A program made the position numbers and the translations under genes. Below the pieces are notes generated by a model. It was given only the letters and a program-made list of their open reading frames with translations. It did not search any database and was not told where the DNA came from. A stretch of 15,183 nt of DNA from Planctomycetota bacterium (GTDB lineage: Bacteria; Planctomycetota; PUPC01; JACPCR01), in assembly GCA_030740295.1 (NCBI GenBank), contig JASLXP010000601.1:1-15183 (forward strand), given 5' to 3'. This document shows, piece by piece, positions 7,701 to 13,700 of the stretch (its first letter is position 1; every line of letters begins with the position of its first letter).

Positions 7701-9120
7701 CGATGCTCCTCTCCTTCAATGCCAGGCAGTTTTCGAGGCCGGGAACAAACAGTCAGCGTGGGCGCAACTTGGCCCCTACAGGCAACTTTTGAAAACTCAT
7801 CATCGAAACCTCTCGCCGGAGTTTCGAGCATTCGTGGTCACCAAACTTATCGAGTCACGTGAGGCAGGACTCGCCATCACCATCTGCCGGCAAACCTTGA
7901 TTTCGCAGGGGAAGGGAGGCACTTCCCGTCAGCATCGGGCAACGTTCCAGAATCTCCTCGGTGACTGCTACATGGCCAACGAACGCTACGATATTGCCAG
8001 AGACGAATACACCACCACTATGAAGCATTACCCCAAAAGCCGGGAAGCCACGGTTGCGCGGCTCAAGATCGCCGAGACGCTGCTGGCTCAGAAGATCTTC
8101 GCCAAGGCAAACGAGATACTGGATGAATTCAGTCATGAGACGGACTTAAAACTCAAGGCAAAAGCGGCGGCCATGAATGCTATGGTGTTCCAGGCCCAGG
8201 GAGACGTACGGAAAGCTCAGAAGTTCTATTCAGAAGCGATCAATCTTGGCCAGATGGTCACCGGTAAGAACCGAGAGGGAGTTCAGAAGGACCTCGGAGA
8301 TCTTTTGACAGAGTCAGATGTGCACGCCGGCAAATACAAAGAAGCCCTGGATACTCTCCGTCTGATTGGAGCCTTTTCCGGCGAAGTGCAAAAAACAGTC
8401 GAGCCAGGCAAGAATCTGCGAATCCGGCTCTCGGATCGGAACCTGACGACAGTCCGCGGAATGGACAGGGTGCCGATCATCGTTACGACGACGTCCGGAG
8501 ACAGGGTGCATACCATCCTTAAGAAGTCACAGGCCGGTCGGGGATTATTCGTAGCCGAGATAGAAACGAAAAGAGGGCCAGTAAACCGACGGGACAGGGC
8601 CCTGCAGGTGAAGGGCGGCGACGAAATCACCTATCGAATCACCGGCAAAGAGGCTGAACTGATGAAGGACACGAAAAAGTCTGTCCCAGAAGTAAAGATC
8701 AAAGTTGTAGAGGCAACAGGGACGGGCTTTCCATCGATTGGTGAGGGTGGAGGAGGGGGTGGAGGTGGAGATTTCTTTGGCCGTGAAGCCCGAGACGAAG
8801 AGAGAAGAGAGGGAACTGCTATCACCGCGGATGACGACGTGCTGCTGAGCTCTAGGCGTGGCCAGGTCGATGCGCCGGCACTTGTGGCCAAGACTCCCGA
8901 ACCGATCAGAAAGACAGGTCTGTTATCCATCCGGGTGGACATCCCGCAAACATCAAACGTCTATCATTTCAAGAAGCTCCGAGGCGGAGCAAAGCTGAGC
9001 TTCCGCCACCTCTCCAAAGAGTCCACCGGAAAGCTCGGGAACGGAACAGTGATGCTGTTGCTTCTCGCCCTCGCATTCGGCGCTCGAACAGTCCTCCGTA
9101 GAATGATGCGTAATGAGTAA
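1597..9120 (+). CDS. Continuation of giant protein A fused in frame to paralogous giant protein B
   Basis: This 2507-codon frame has only a TTG at its left end, which lies inside the frameshift zone. The real N-terminus is the preceding fragment. Order of parts: type I modules at 1777 (FPQVSFLNALNQKGQAEV), 2323 and 2842; type II module at about 3090-3350; strand ending GYGGNMEY (near 3460); Ser/Thr/Pro-rich linker 3490-4010; signature MEIEIPASGTVHSFKRL (4021); three hydrophobic segments (4123-4182, 4195-4263, 4279-4335); a palindromic element read as protein (4415-4546); then the whole of protein B with its own signal peptide. The A and B tails are homologous (MEIEIPASGTVHSFKRL against SIRVDIPQTSNVYHFKKL), so this is probably two tandem paralogous genes merged by loss of A's stop. 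Whether a single fused chain is made is unknown. Function unknown; membrane-anchored envelope location inferred. Confidence 0.75.
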   Translation: MARPVEYFRARIPQLRDIETTTAAETKTIRLTFHKPVTDKVKIRFAAETGHDGADGGNVIFPQVSFLNALNQKGQAEVHVHHSLFARIVAVEQVRRVFEDPSKSSAQIEQARRAWRTYAIWRPDYRIVVDAKPVPLDTYAKVLSAFEVREQQMFLTSRILFQVNKGERHRVRFELPSDWEILNVRHAEEEVDWAESVAAKKRIIEVELASRLGRGDTYVCEVRCRRSPDDWLARDWVTRTVSMPKVWVQDATTQDGILAVASDDSFELNDLDLTALKSMDTRKLSEMGYASAGLRLGYSYQREYGGSLEVIRRSPRIGAVVTQYVRMERDVYRVHALVDFDIKHAATDALWIELPKGIGKEVEIRGPQIKERGLVEREGATGDVWKIGLYRKWVGAYRMTVSYERSIASGKNRVQFGNIKALDIHRQSGFIAVEASSDIEIHPQTRNLIEVDVSQIPNHPSYRSASRIIYAYKWLTPSYELLLDIIRHQEVNVLSTAVSQANYTTVVSTDGTARTQVTLTLRNASMSSLPIKLPPGSRLWSAFSDGKPVKPARTGELLAIPIPIAEQQEKVFPVILTYESELGGLSAFGSLSLAGVRVAGVPVISTHWSLYLPPGFQYLGYGGNMEYRSVPPVISCLNNLRSLGELVAGLGRDYRIPRGGGDAQRASSKELSGQAEGGGEVSSDFAMDAIDGRVDPIRAERFGEPPAKEDPDNEDITLSTTNGSVSGRDENLTTGDGNINLSSTTGLGAPPSPGLSPPAEAERDPAAPQIKAEGRGFQSLAGIGTSYAARQPVPRRKKQRLDELKLLSMEIEIPASGTVHSFKRLGGNPDVRVTFVSRNAAEWAGIILTISFVALSVWLCTAKQMHALFLLIISAVVFVGLLMAISEVLRPYCDAALFGVAIFAVYRFCRWVGAKCMGLSDPASVDGPSKPRALLRDRSKITSHFRKMAMCHGLLAKPCRSRCSHGLASNPWHMFSYTKWEVTSAWPLVLALLLLPALFGPPSLFAEETKQKRNESKWMPERTIYVPYNPKDKELPKKLEKVYLPYEDFMELWERANPGAVKKGKKPVVPYTISNAVYKGRLEGLQAVFDARFEIRTFSDEWTKVQLRLTGAIRQAKLGEREATLSPGRRGYSLGLDKKGRHVLTVTFAVPAQNESGTGKFSFAVPRTPTTVLSFVLPSADLDVVLDPAHGGQRITQVNGQPVLEGKLGSVNSVTLRWSPKAGRSANGIAAHVEVRNQSVVTLREAYVETRSLLTLNVTRKAINTLLLQVGKPLTVYGVEGEKVKGWAIDADDPDRIRVSFLESVSDKTTLQIDAGAKTDGEQKPFGVPLISAVGVARESGTVVLASQPNLKCEVLETTGMRRINLTRGLGSADVAQGFAPLCAFAYSSGPVSLRAKVEPAASEFAASVDSLFSIDADEIALQSRLTLTLKSGPIFGAEVDLPLSWKVKNIKGAPVKEWWLTSHPGVQRVNISFKSPIRTKAILSLEATSPVTGTDDILFVNPRVRGTIEQPGTMVLAAFRDYTLRTLKAEGLRPLDIRNVAAEHQVSEGFTPVMAYSYIAPEHRLSVARSEVTPMVTATSVTHVTVESGTMRCAITLRYNVRRAAIDTCEFSLPESVGNQIDVKSPLVRQVRSSVAGEGMDARRVWTLKLHAPKTGLIDHSFTLELPLPDKADIQIPRPDIIGVDRARAYVVLTNQSEYIVKEKVRKNIREVPLKELPFFPVGGQVNRAATAYSARSDDWKLEFAKELTTMQELTEASVDWAEIKISISEEGKMLSKVTYHMQNRTEQYLELEMPDGSEIWSVFVADKPVRPAVIERENRTNTLIPLVKTSSADLAFDVEIVYEHRLPEGFGTSGREELLGPKVIKVPVIKTLLTVHLPENHRFFLFGGNVDEIISEVSLVEKVESLVREQVQLLRSYESSQKISFSRKKAQSNLKKLDKKIEESLAEVERRNAIRLRQSKRKELGRYQQEKFEDQIAKNHDDGVSLLQLWSDNKFQQEVLDKQFSQQQEDQEQSLTIQGSQSAALANIDLQRPDAPLLQCQAVFEAGNKQSAWAQLGPYRQLLKTHHRNLSPEFRAFVVTKLIESREAGLAITICRQTLISQGKGGTSRQHRATFQNLLGDCYMANERYDIARDEYTTTMKHYPKSREATVARLKIAETLLAQKIFAKANEILDEFSHETDLKLKAKAAAMNAMVFQAQGDVRKAQKFYSEAINLGQMVTGKNREGVQKDLGDLLTESDVHAGKYKEALDTLRLIGAFSGEVQKTVEPGKNLRIRLSDRNLTTVRGMDRVPIIVTTTSGDRVHTILKKSQAGRGLFVAEIETKRGPVNRRDRALQVKGGDEITYRITGKEAELMKDTKKSVPEVKIKVVEATGTGFPSIGEGGGGGGGGDFFGREARDEERREGTAITADDDVLLSSRRGQVDAPALVAKTPEPIRKTGLLSIRVDIPQTSNVYHFKKLRGGAKLSFRHLSKESTGKLGNGTVMLLLLALAFGARTVLRRMMRNE
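4415..4546. repeat. 132-bp palindromic REP/MITE-like element at the A/B junction
   Basis: Outer arms 4415-4431 and 4530-4546 are inverted copies (15/17 matches). Inner arms 4443-4473 and 4488-4518 are inverted copies (29/31 matches) around a 14-nt loop. Each inner arm is also a hairpin by itself: CACGGTTTG pairs with CAAACCGTG, and CACGGATTG pairs with CAATCCGTG. The length equals 44 codons and the element contains no stop in the coding frame, so it joins A and B. An ATG at its right side (4516-4518) is the probable start of B. Its relation to REP/BIME elements moved by RAYT transposases is an inference from shape; no transposase is in the window. Confidence 0.85.
4516..9120 (+). CDS. Giant modular envelope protein B (internal start; TPR/coiled-coil, C-terminal anchor)
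   Basis: The alternative to the fused reading is a 1534-residue protein starting at the ATG inside the palindrome. That start is chosen because a good signal peptide follows (PLVLALLLLPALF, possible cut after LFA near 4611). No Shine-Dalgarno is seen. Then come YVPY (4669) and VYLPYEDFMELW (4720-4755), a signature I associate from memory with large Planctomycetes-type hypothetical proteins. Type I modules start near 5578, 6100 and 6631; the type II module is at 6841-7130 (EMPDGSEIWSVFVADKPVRP); a strand ends FLFGGN (7255). A Lys/Glu/Gln-rich coiled coil spans 7330-7660, TPR-like helical pairs 7720-8370 (LLGDCYMANERYDIARDEY), a beta domain 8398-8640, a Gly-8 tract 8746-8769, the terminal signature 8929 and one hydrophobic segment 9040-9084. 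No catalytic residues recognised; a scaffold or surface-assembly role is only a guess. The last sense codons and the stop lie in a heptamer repeat. Confidence 0.6.
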   Translation: MFSYTKWEVTSAWPLVLALLLLPALFGPPSLFAEETKQKRNESKWMPERTIYVPYNPKDKELPKKLEKVYLPYEDFMELWERANPGAVKKGKKPVVPYTISNAVYKGRLEGLQAVFDARFEIRTFSDEWTKVQLRLTGAIRQAKLGEREATLSPGRRGYSLGLDKKGRHVLTVTFAVPAQNESGTGKFSFAVPRTPTTVLSFVLPSADLDVVLDPAHGGQRITQVNGQPVLEGKLGSVNSVTLRWSPKAGRSANGIAAHVEVRNQSVVTLREAYVETRSLLTLNVTRKAINTLLLQVGKPLTVYGVEGEKVKGWAIDADDPDRIRVSFLESVSDKTTLQIDAGAKTDGEQKPFGVPLISAVGVARESGTVVLASQPNLKCEVLETTGMRRINLTRGLGSADVAQGFAPLCAFAYSSGPVSLRAKVEPAASEFAASVDSLFSIDADEIALQSRLTLTLKSGPIFGAEVDLPLSWKVKNIKGAPVKEWWLTSHPGVQRVNISFKSPIRTKAILSLEATSPVTGTDDILFVNPRVRGTIEQPGTMVLAAFRDYTLRTLKAEGLRPLDIRNVAAEHQVSEGFTPVMAYSYIAPEHRLSVARSEVTPMVTATSVTHVTVESGTMRCAITLRYNVRRAAIDTCEFSLPESVGNQIDVKSPLVRQVRSSVAGEGMDARRVWTLKLHAPKTGLIDHSFTLELPLPDKADIQIPRPDIIGVDRARAYVVLTNQSEYIVKEKVRKNIREVPLKELPFFPVGGQVNRAATAYSARSDDWKLEFAKELTTMQELTEASVDWAEIKISISEEGKMLSKVTYHMQNRTEQYLELEMPDGSEIWSVFVADKPVRPAVIERENRTNTLIPLVKTSSADLAFDVEIVYEHRLPEGFGTSGREELLGPKVIKVPVIKTLLTVHLPENHRFFLFGGNVDEIISEVSLVEKVESLVREQVQLLRSYESSQKISFSRKKAQSNLKKLDKKIEESLAEVERRNAIRLRQSKRKELGRYQQEKFEDQIAKNHDDGVSLLQLWSDNKFQQEVLDKQFSQQQEDQEQSLTIQGSQSAALANIDLQRPDAPLLQCQAVFEAGNKQSAWAQLGPYRQLLKTHHRNLSPEFRAFVVTKLIESREAGLAITICRQTLISQGKGGTSRQHRATFQNLLGDCYMANERYDIARDEYTTTMKHYPKSREATVARLKIAETLLAQKIFAKANEILDEFSHETDLKLKAKAAAMNAMVFQAQGDVRKAQKFYSEAINLGQMVTGKNREGVQKDLGDLLTESDVHAGKYKEALDTLRLIGAFSGEVQKTVEPGKNLRIRLSDRNLTTVRGMDRVPIIVTTTSGDRVHTILKKSQAGRGLFVAEIETKRGPVNRRDRALQVKGGDEITYRITGKEAELMKDTKKSVPEVKIKVVEATGTGFPSIGEGGGGGGGGDFFGREARDEERREGTAITADDDVLLSSRRGQVDAPALVAKTPEPIRKTGLLSIRVDIPQTSNVYHFKKLRGGAKLSFRHLSKESTGKLGNGTVMLLLLALAFGARTVLRRMMRNE

Positions 9121-9159
9121 TGAGTAATGAGTAATGCGTAATACGTAATACGTAATTCG
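9111..9159 (+). repeat. Heptamer tandem array TAATNNG (left, 7 units)
   Basis: Units in order are TAATGAG x3, TAATGCG, TAATACG x2 and TAATTCG. A degenerate unit (TGATGCG) precedes at 9104-9110. The stop codon of protein B (TAA, 9118-9120) is the first three bases of unit 2, so the last two sense codons (AAT GAG) come from the repeat. It resembles the short tandemly repeated heptamers known from cyanobacterial and other genomes. Confidence 0.9.
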
Positions 9160-9191
9160 GATCGCAGCCCTTGGCCGAAGTACTTGTAACT

Positions 9192-9306
9192 TAAAGCGAC
9201 CTTACAGCCGCAACCTTGAGCATCTCGGCCTACGGCCTTCGATGCTTTGGCGGGCGGGACGCCCACCCCACAAAGATCTCCGCCCCACGCGGAGAAGTGA
9301 TAGCCT
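9192..9306. repeat. Intergenic direct repeat, copy 1
   Basis: A 24-nt block (9192-9215) and a 90-nt block (9217-9306) both recur downstream. The 90-nt block differs from copy 2 at only two bases. It contains small hairpins: GCATC...GATGC around CGGCCTACGGCC, a GGGCGGGACGCCC stem, and TCTCCGC-CCCAC-GCGGAGA. No open frame with coding character covers it. The sequence between the copies (9307-9332) shows nothing recognisable. Confidence 0.88.
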
Positions 9307-9332
9307 TATACTTTAATTCGCTTGCCCCTAAC

Positions 9333-9500
9333 TAAAGCGACCTTACAGCCGCAACCAAAAGTATGTGGGGCGGGCGTCTCGCCCACCAGCGCCGAAGGCG
9401 CTCCTGCTTCTGAGCATCTCGGCCTACGGCCTTGGATGCTTTGGCGGGCGGGACGCCCACCCCACAAAGATCTCCGCCCCACGCGGAGAAGTGATAACCT
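9333..9500. repeat. Intergenic direct repeat, copy 2, with 54-nt extra segment
   Basis: The 24-nt block (9333-9356) and the 90-nt block (9411-9500) repeat copy 1. Between them is a 54-nt segment (9357-9410) absent from copy 1. It carries GGGGCGGGCGTCTCGCCCACC, nearly the reverse complement of the hairpin stem in the 90-nt block, and a GCGCC-GAA-GGCGC hairpin. Copy 1 is therefore a deletion form or copy 2 an insertion form. Confidence 0.88.
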
Positions 9501-9506
9501 AGCTTT

Positions 9507-9597
9507 ATTACGTATTACGTATTACGTATTACGCATTACGCATTACGCATTACGCATTACGTATTACTCATTACTCATTACTCATTACTCATCACCC
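9507..9597 (-). repeat. Heptamer tandem array ATTACNN (right, inverted, 12 units plus one degenerate)
   Basis: Units are ATTACGT x3, ATTACGC x4, ATTACGT, ATTACTC x4, then the degenerate ATCACCC. Read on the minus strand these are TAATNNG units in the same outside-to-inside class order as the left array (GAG, then GCG/ACG), so the 9111-9597 spacer is bounded by inverted arrays. The array ends exactly at the base before the ATG of the amidohydrolase and so replaces any Shine-Dalgarno region. Confidence 0.9.
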
Positions 9598-10425
9598 ATG
9601 CGCATTGATTCCCACGTTCACCTCTGGACGGACGGTAAGCCGCCTTACCCTTTCAATGACCAGAAAACTACATCGAGACCGGACAGGTCCTGCTTTGTCG
9701 AAAAGCTCATCGAGTTCATGGACGAACATCACTTCGATCGGACCGTTCTCATCCAGACCTTCTGGCACGGCTTTGACAACAGCTACATGTGCCATTGCCT
9801 TGACCGCTTTCCCGATCGTCTTCATGGGGTCGCCCTGATCGATCCGCATAAACCGGATGCCGCGGCCATATTCGAACGGCTCAACCAGGAACACGGGGTC
9901 CAGGCCATGCGGCTCTATCCGATCACCAGCGAAGATGCTTCATGGCTGTGCGCGGACGATCAGTTGCCGCTGTGGGAGACGGCGCGCCGGCTCGGGCTTT
10001 CATTTACCTGGTTCGGACGCTGCGCGCAGCTCCCCCACCTCGAACCGATGCTCGAGCGATTTCCTGAGGTCAACGTGGTGGTGGATCACGTCGGCGAACC
10101 GATACTCGATGAAGGCATCGACGGGAGCTTCCAGAGCCTGTTGAAAGCGGCGCGGTATCCCAACCTGTTCGTGAAAGCAACGAGAATGGATGGCATATCT
10201 AACCAGGAGTGGCCGTTCGAGGACGTGCGACCATTCGTAAAGGCCGTCTATGAAAACTACGGTGCGGATCGGATGATCGGCTGGAGCGGTTTTCCACTGA
10301 ATCCCCCCGGCGAAGACATGCTCGGCTTCAAGATCATTGAAGAGACCTACGACTTCCTCACTCAAGAAGATCGGAGCTGGCTCTGGGGCAAGACGTCAGC
10401 CAGGATCTATGTGAACGAATCCTAG
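9598..10425 (+). CDS. Amidohydrolase-2 / COG3618-type TIM-barrel hydrolase
   Basis: A 275-residue cytoplasmic protein, the usual length for amidohydrolase family 2 (COG3618), which includes sugar-lactone hydrolases such as fuconolactonase and rhamnonolactonase types. It has the N-terminal metal motif D4-S-H6-V-H8, MRLYP near 104-108, VVDHVGEP with H164, LFVKATR near 190-196 and the C-terminal GKTSARIY. In place of the usual GSDWP it has WSGFP (229-233), with Gly231 where the conserved Asp is expected, so metal binding or catalysis may differ. The start is the ATG at 9598: the frame is open back to about 9322, but that part only translates repeats. No Shine-Dalgarno, as a heptamer array abuts the start. 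A role in sugar metabolism beside the convergent lyase gene is an inference; the substrate is unknown. Confidence 0.85.
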   Translation: MRIDSHVHLWTDGKPPYPFNDQKTTSRPDRSCFVEKLIEFMDEHHFDRTVLIQTFWHGFDNSYMCHCLDRFPDRLHGVALIDPHKPDAAAIFERLNQEHGVQAMRLYPITSEDASWLCADDQLPLWETARRLGLSFTWFGRCAQLPHLEPMLERFPEVNVVVDHVGEPILDEGIDGSFQSLLKAARYPNLFVKATRMDGISNQEWPFEDVRPFVKAVYENYGADRMIGWSGFPLNPPGEDMLGFKIIEETYDFLTQEDRSWLWGKTSARIYVNES

Positions 10426-10431
10426 CTTGTG

Positions 10432-10447
10432 GCCTGTAGCTACAGGC
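10432..10447. terminator. Perfect 16-nt palindrome just after the amidohydrolase stop
   Basis: GCCTGTAGCTACAGGC begins six bases after the TAG at 10423-10425. It could act as a terminator stem, but there is no T tract and no unpaired loop in the perfect form. It may simply be the outermost part of the repeat element that follows. Confidence 0.4.
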
Positions 10448-10455
10448 TGCCAGAT

Positions 10456-10702
10456 TCGCTCGTAAAAAGTCGACATCAGCCGATTTCCGGCCTGAAAGGC
10501 CACAAACATATCAGCCCAGGGCAACGCCCTGGGAACAGATAGAAAAGACTGTGCTAGCCCTGTAAGGGCGACACAACACATGCCTCAGCGATTTGTGCCG
10601 CCCTTTCAGGGCTCAGGGGTGACCGATCCCAATAACCCAGGGCGTTGCCCTGGTCTGATATGTTTGTGCCCCTTCGGGGCGTGATCGACTTCTTACGAAC
10701 GA
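10456..10702. repeat. Nested inverted-repeat element between convergent genes
   Basis: The outer arms are 10456-10533 and 10636-10702, imperfect inverted copies. Their core, 10501-10533 against 10636-10668, matches at 32 of 33 positions (CACAAACATATCAG then CCCAGGGCAACGCCCTGGG). An inner pair, 10556-10576 and 10593-10613, matches at 19 of 21 positions (AGCCCTG...AAGGGCG). The cores are themselves hairpins. Coding character is absent, though short open frames cross the element. It fills the spacer between two converging genes and may terminate transcription from both sides. Its form is that of a mobile intergenic palindrome family. Confidence 0.85.
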
Positions 10703-10727
10703 ATCTCTCAGCCGATGACCACGCGGC

Positions 10728-13700
10728 TCATTTCTCACGCCTTAAATACTCTTCAAATTCCGGCGCATCGTATTCGTCCTGCCAGCTCGCGCGGGTCGGA
10801 TGGCGCATCTGGCCGCTCTCATTCCGCTCGCGCAGATAATCCCGTTGTGAATTGTTCAAGTCAGGATCACGCTCGATCGCGGTCATGAGATAGAACATAT
10901 CGTTCAGCCAGAACAACGAGCCGGGGACACTGCCGACCAGAAACGAGGTGTCACCCGTCCAGTGCTCCGGGTTATTCGACACGGACTGGAAGTAGTAACG
11001 CCAGACGCCCTGGCCAAGATACTGCTGGAGTGAAGTTCTATAGGGGGCCGGGTCATCTGCGTGTTTGGAGGCGAAGGCGAGCGATTTCCGCAGTAGTCCG
11101 GGCTTGGTTTTTCGTCTGATCGCCTCGTCCGCCATGCGAATGATCGCGTCTCGCAGTTCTCTGTCTTCGGTCAGGTAATAGTACTCAAGGAGCGTGTGCA
11201 TCGCGCCAAAGCAATTGAAGAACATTCCGCCGCTGTTGATGTTTTCCGGCTTGTCATAAGTGGCAGCCATCGGGAACTCGACCGAAGGCGATTCCGCAAT
11301 CCCCTCAGGCACAATGAAGCAATGGACGTAACGTCTGAGCATTTCCCCGAGTTTCTTATCGCCGGTCATTTCCCAGCGGGTGAGCAGTCCATACAGCCGG
11401 CCGCTGTGGGCGGCATGGATTCTGATCTTGCCTTTGGTGTAGATGCGGTCAGTCAGTTTTTGGGCGACGTCACGGCTGCGCAGGTCGCCTGTCAGGTAAT
11501 GGATGAATCGGAATTCCGAGTGAATGGTCTGGCGTTCTTCGTGATTACCGTCGCTCCAGTGCTGAACCCCATGCCGTGTGCCGCGACCAAACCACATCCC
11601 ATCGTGCCGAATATCTACGTCCCGTACATGGCGGGCCATTGCCTCGGCTGCAAAGAATATGTCCCTGCGTCCCGTGCGCATATATTGGAGCTGCAGCAGC
11701 AGTCCGGGCAGCCCCTCGGAGTTCGTCCAGCCCCATCGGCCGTTATCATGAGCCCAGTCGTGGTAAGTGCTGTAATCAAGGATGCGGCGTTTCGTCCTCG
11801 AAAACGCGTATCGCTTGTCCGCCGGTTGCTTGAGGATTTCCGCGAGGTCCTTTCTGGAATACACCCACCCGTAACCGTTGCGGAACATGTGCTGGAAGTC
11901 ACCGTAGTCCCACATCCCATACCACCCGTGCAGCCGCTGATGAAAGAGCCAGAAGTCGATTACTTTTTCAAGCGCCGTATCGGCCTGCGAAAGATTCCTG
12001 TGCGGTGAAGTGAAAGGAAAGGTTACGCCGACATCGCTATACCAGCTTGCACCCGCGTAGATCAGAGGTGGGCTCTGAAAATCCGCTGCTAACGAATCAA
12101 TGGCCGCGGGCTCAGGCGGTTCTCCGTGAAAGACAAGAAGCATCTCGTGCGTCTTGGAGACGCCGACAAACGGGTCATTGGGGTAATAGGATCTCTCAAC
12201 CCAATCGTTGCGGTCAGAGACAGATTCGCCCTGCGAGCGGTGCGGGTAATTTGAATAACGCCGCACATCCATCAGAGGCACGCTGTCCGGCCAAAGCCCG
12301 ATGGTGATCGAAGGATCGTCTGAATTTGCGCGCAATTCCTTTGGGAACTCTTGCCACATGTTCCGGAGCATGGCGGTGACTCCGCGCTTGCCATCAGACA
12401 AAGTGAGCCAGCCTCTCGAGCGCCCGCCTGCGTGCAGCGTATCCTCAGGCGTCTCTGTCTTCTGCCAGGCGCGATAATGGTGTTGGCTGGTTTGAAGCAA
12501 GCCGACTTCTCTGCCGTTGGCAGCCTCACTCGGTCCGGCTTCCGTTCCGGCAGACACCTGGCAATTCTCAGGGTCCAGTTGGAGAGGCAGGCGAAGTCCC
12601 ATGTTCCTGACGAATGCACGGCGCGGATCTTTATAAAGAAACTCGACGGTATGAAACAGTCGAATGAACGGCTTTCCTCCGTAGAGCTCGACGCGCAGGA
12701 TGACTCGTTGTGGTTCGATGTTTCTCGTCATGCCTTCCAGTCGCACGATGGCTCGCAGCGGACCTTTTTCTTCGACTTGAATGGATTGGATTTCGAGCGG
12801 GCCATCGTCCCGCTTGCCAGAAGGGTGACTCCTGTTCGTAACGTAGCCTGATTCCGGACGCAGCATGTCGATGAACGACAGCCGTCCGTCTTTTTGCGAA
12901 CCATGTATTGGTTTCTTTTGAATCAATATCTCTTTGATCCACTGTTGCCCCTTACCCAGAGTCACCTGAAGCGATCCCGTGTCTATGGAGACCACGCCGT
13001 CTGCTTCGCTCACCGATATCGCGGACTCTGTTTTCGCGGATTGAACTTGCTCGCCAAAACGAAGCTGCAGCGACTTCGCCTGGTTGTTTCGAGTCGTGAT
13101 CTGAATTGGCAGACGTTGCCCATCGCCCGTGCCCGGCGTCATTTTGACCTTCTTCGACTCACTCAAAGGAAAGACAAGAAAGAGCCACTTGATGGTGCCA
13201 TCCGGCCAGTGAGCCAGAGTACGCGACTGCAGCGGCAGTTCTCGCTCACCATCGAAAATGCGAAGCTGATCCGACCTCTGAATAGAACCGCGAGGCAACG
13301 GCACACCGCCCTGAACAAAAGGCTCGAGCTCTCCCTCGGCAATCGGAATCTTCCTCAAATAATCAGGCTCACGCTGTGGAGCAGGCTTCACCGCAGAATC
13401 GCTTGGCAGATTCTTGACACTCCAGATGTCTGCCAGTTCACGTTCCGGCTCGGCAAAAGAAAATTCATCCTCATAGAAGATCCAATCCATCACATGCTCG
13501 TCACCGAACAGACTCGTTTCGGCCCGTGAGGAATCCAGATCCAATGCCGGTTGGGTCGGCGGATGCAGATGAATCGAAAACTCACCTGTACCGGCAGCAT
13601 CGACAGAAATCGATTTGGGTGCTCGCCTGGCCATGCCGCGATACGCGGCCATGACGCCGCCTTCCCGATCGTAAACACTCGTCCAACCCGCTGACCGCCG

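Noticed and set aside
9322..9597. N-terminal extension of the amidohydrolase frame
   Set aside because: The extension only translates the duplicated spacer and the heptamer array (for example RITYYVLRITHYAL); the metal motif begins at the ATG at 9598, as is usual for the family.
9507..9597. Possible CRISPR or replication-origin iterons in the heptamer arrays
   Set aside because: Units are contiguous 7-mers with no spacers, so this is not CRISPR. There is no neighbouring replication gene or DnaA-box cluster to support iterons.
10396..10839. Short frames 10396-10581 (-) and 10645-10839 (+)
   Set aside because: They are mostly made of palindromic element sequence and overlap the ends of the two real genes.
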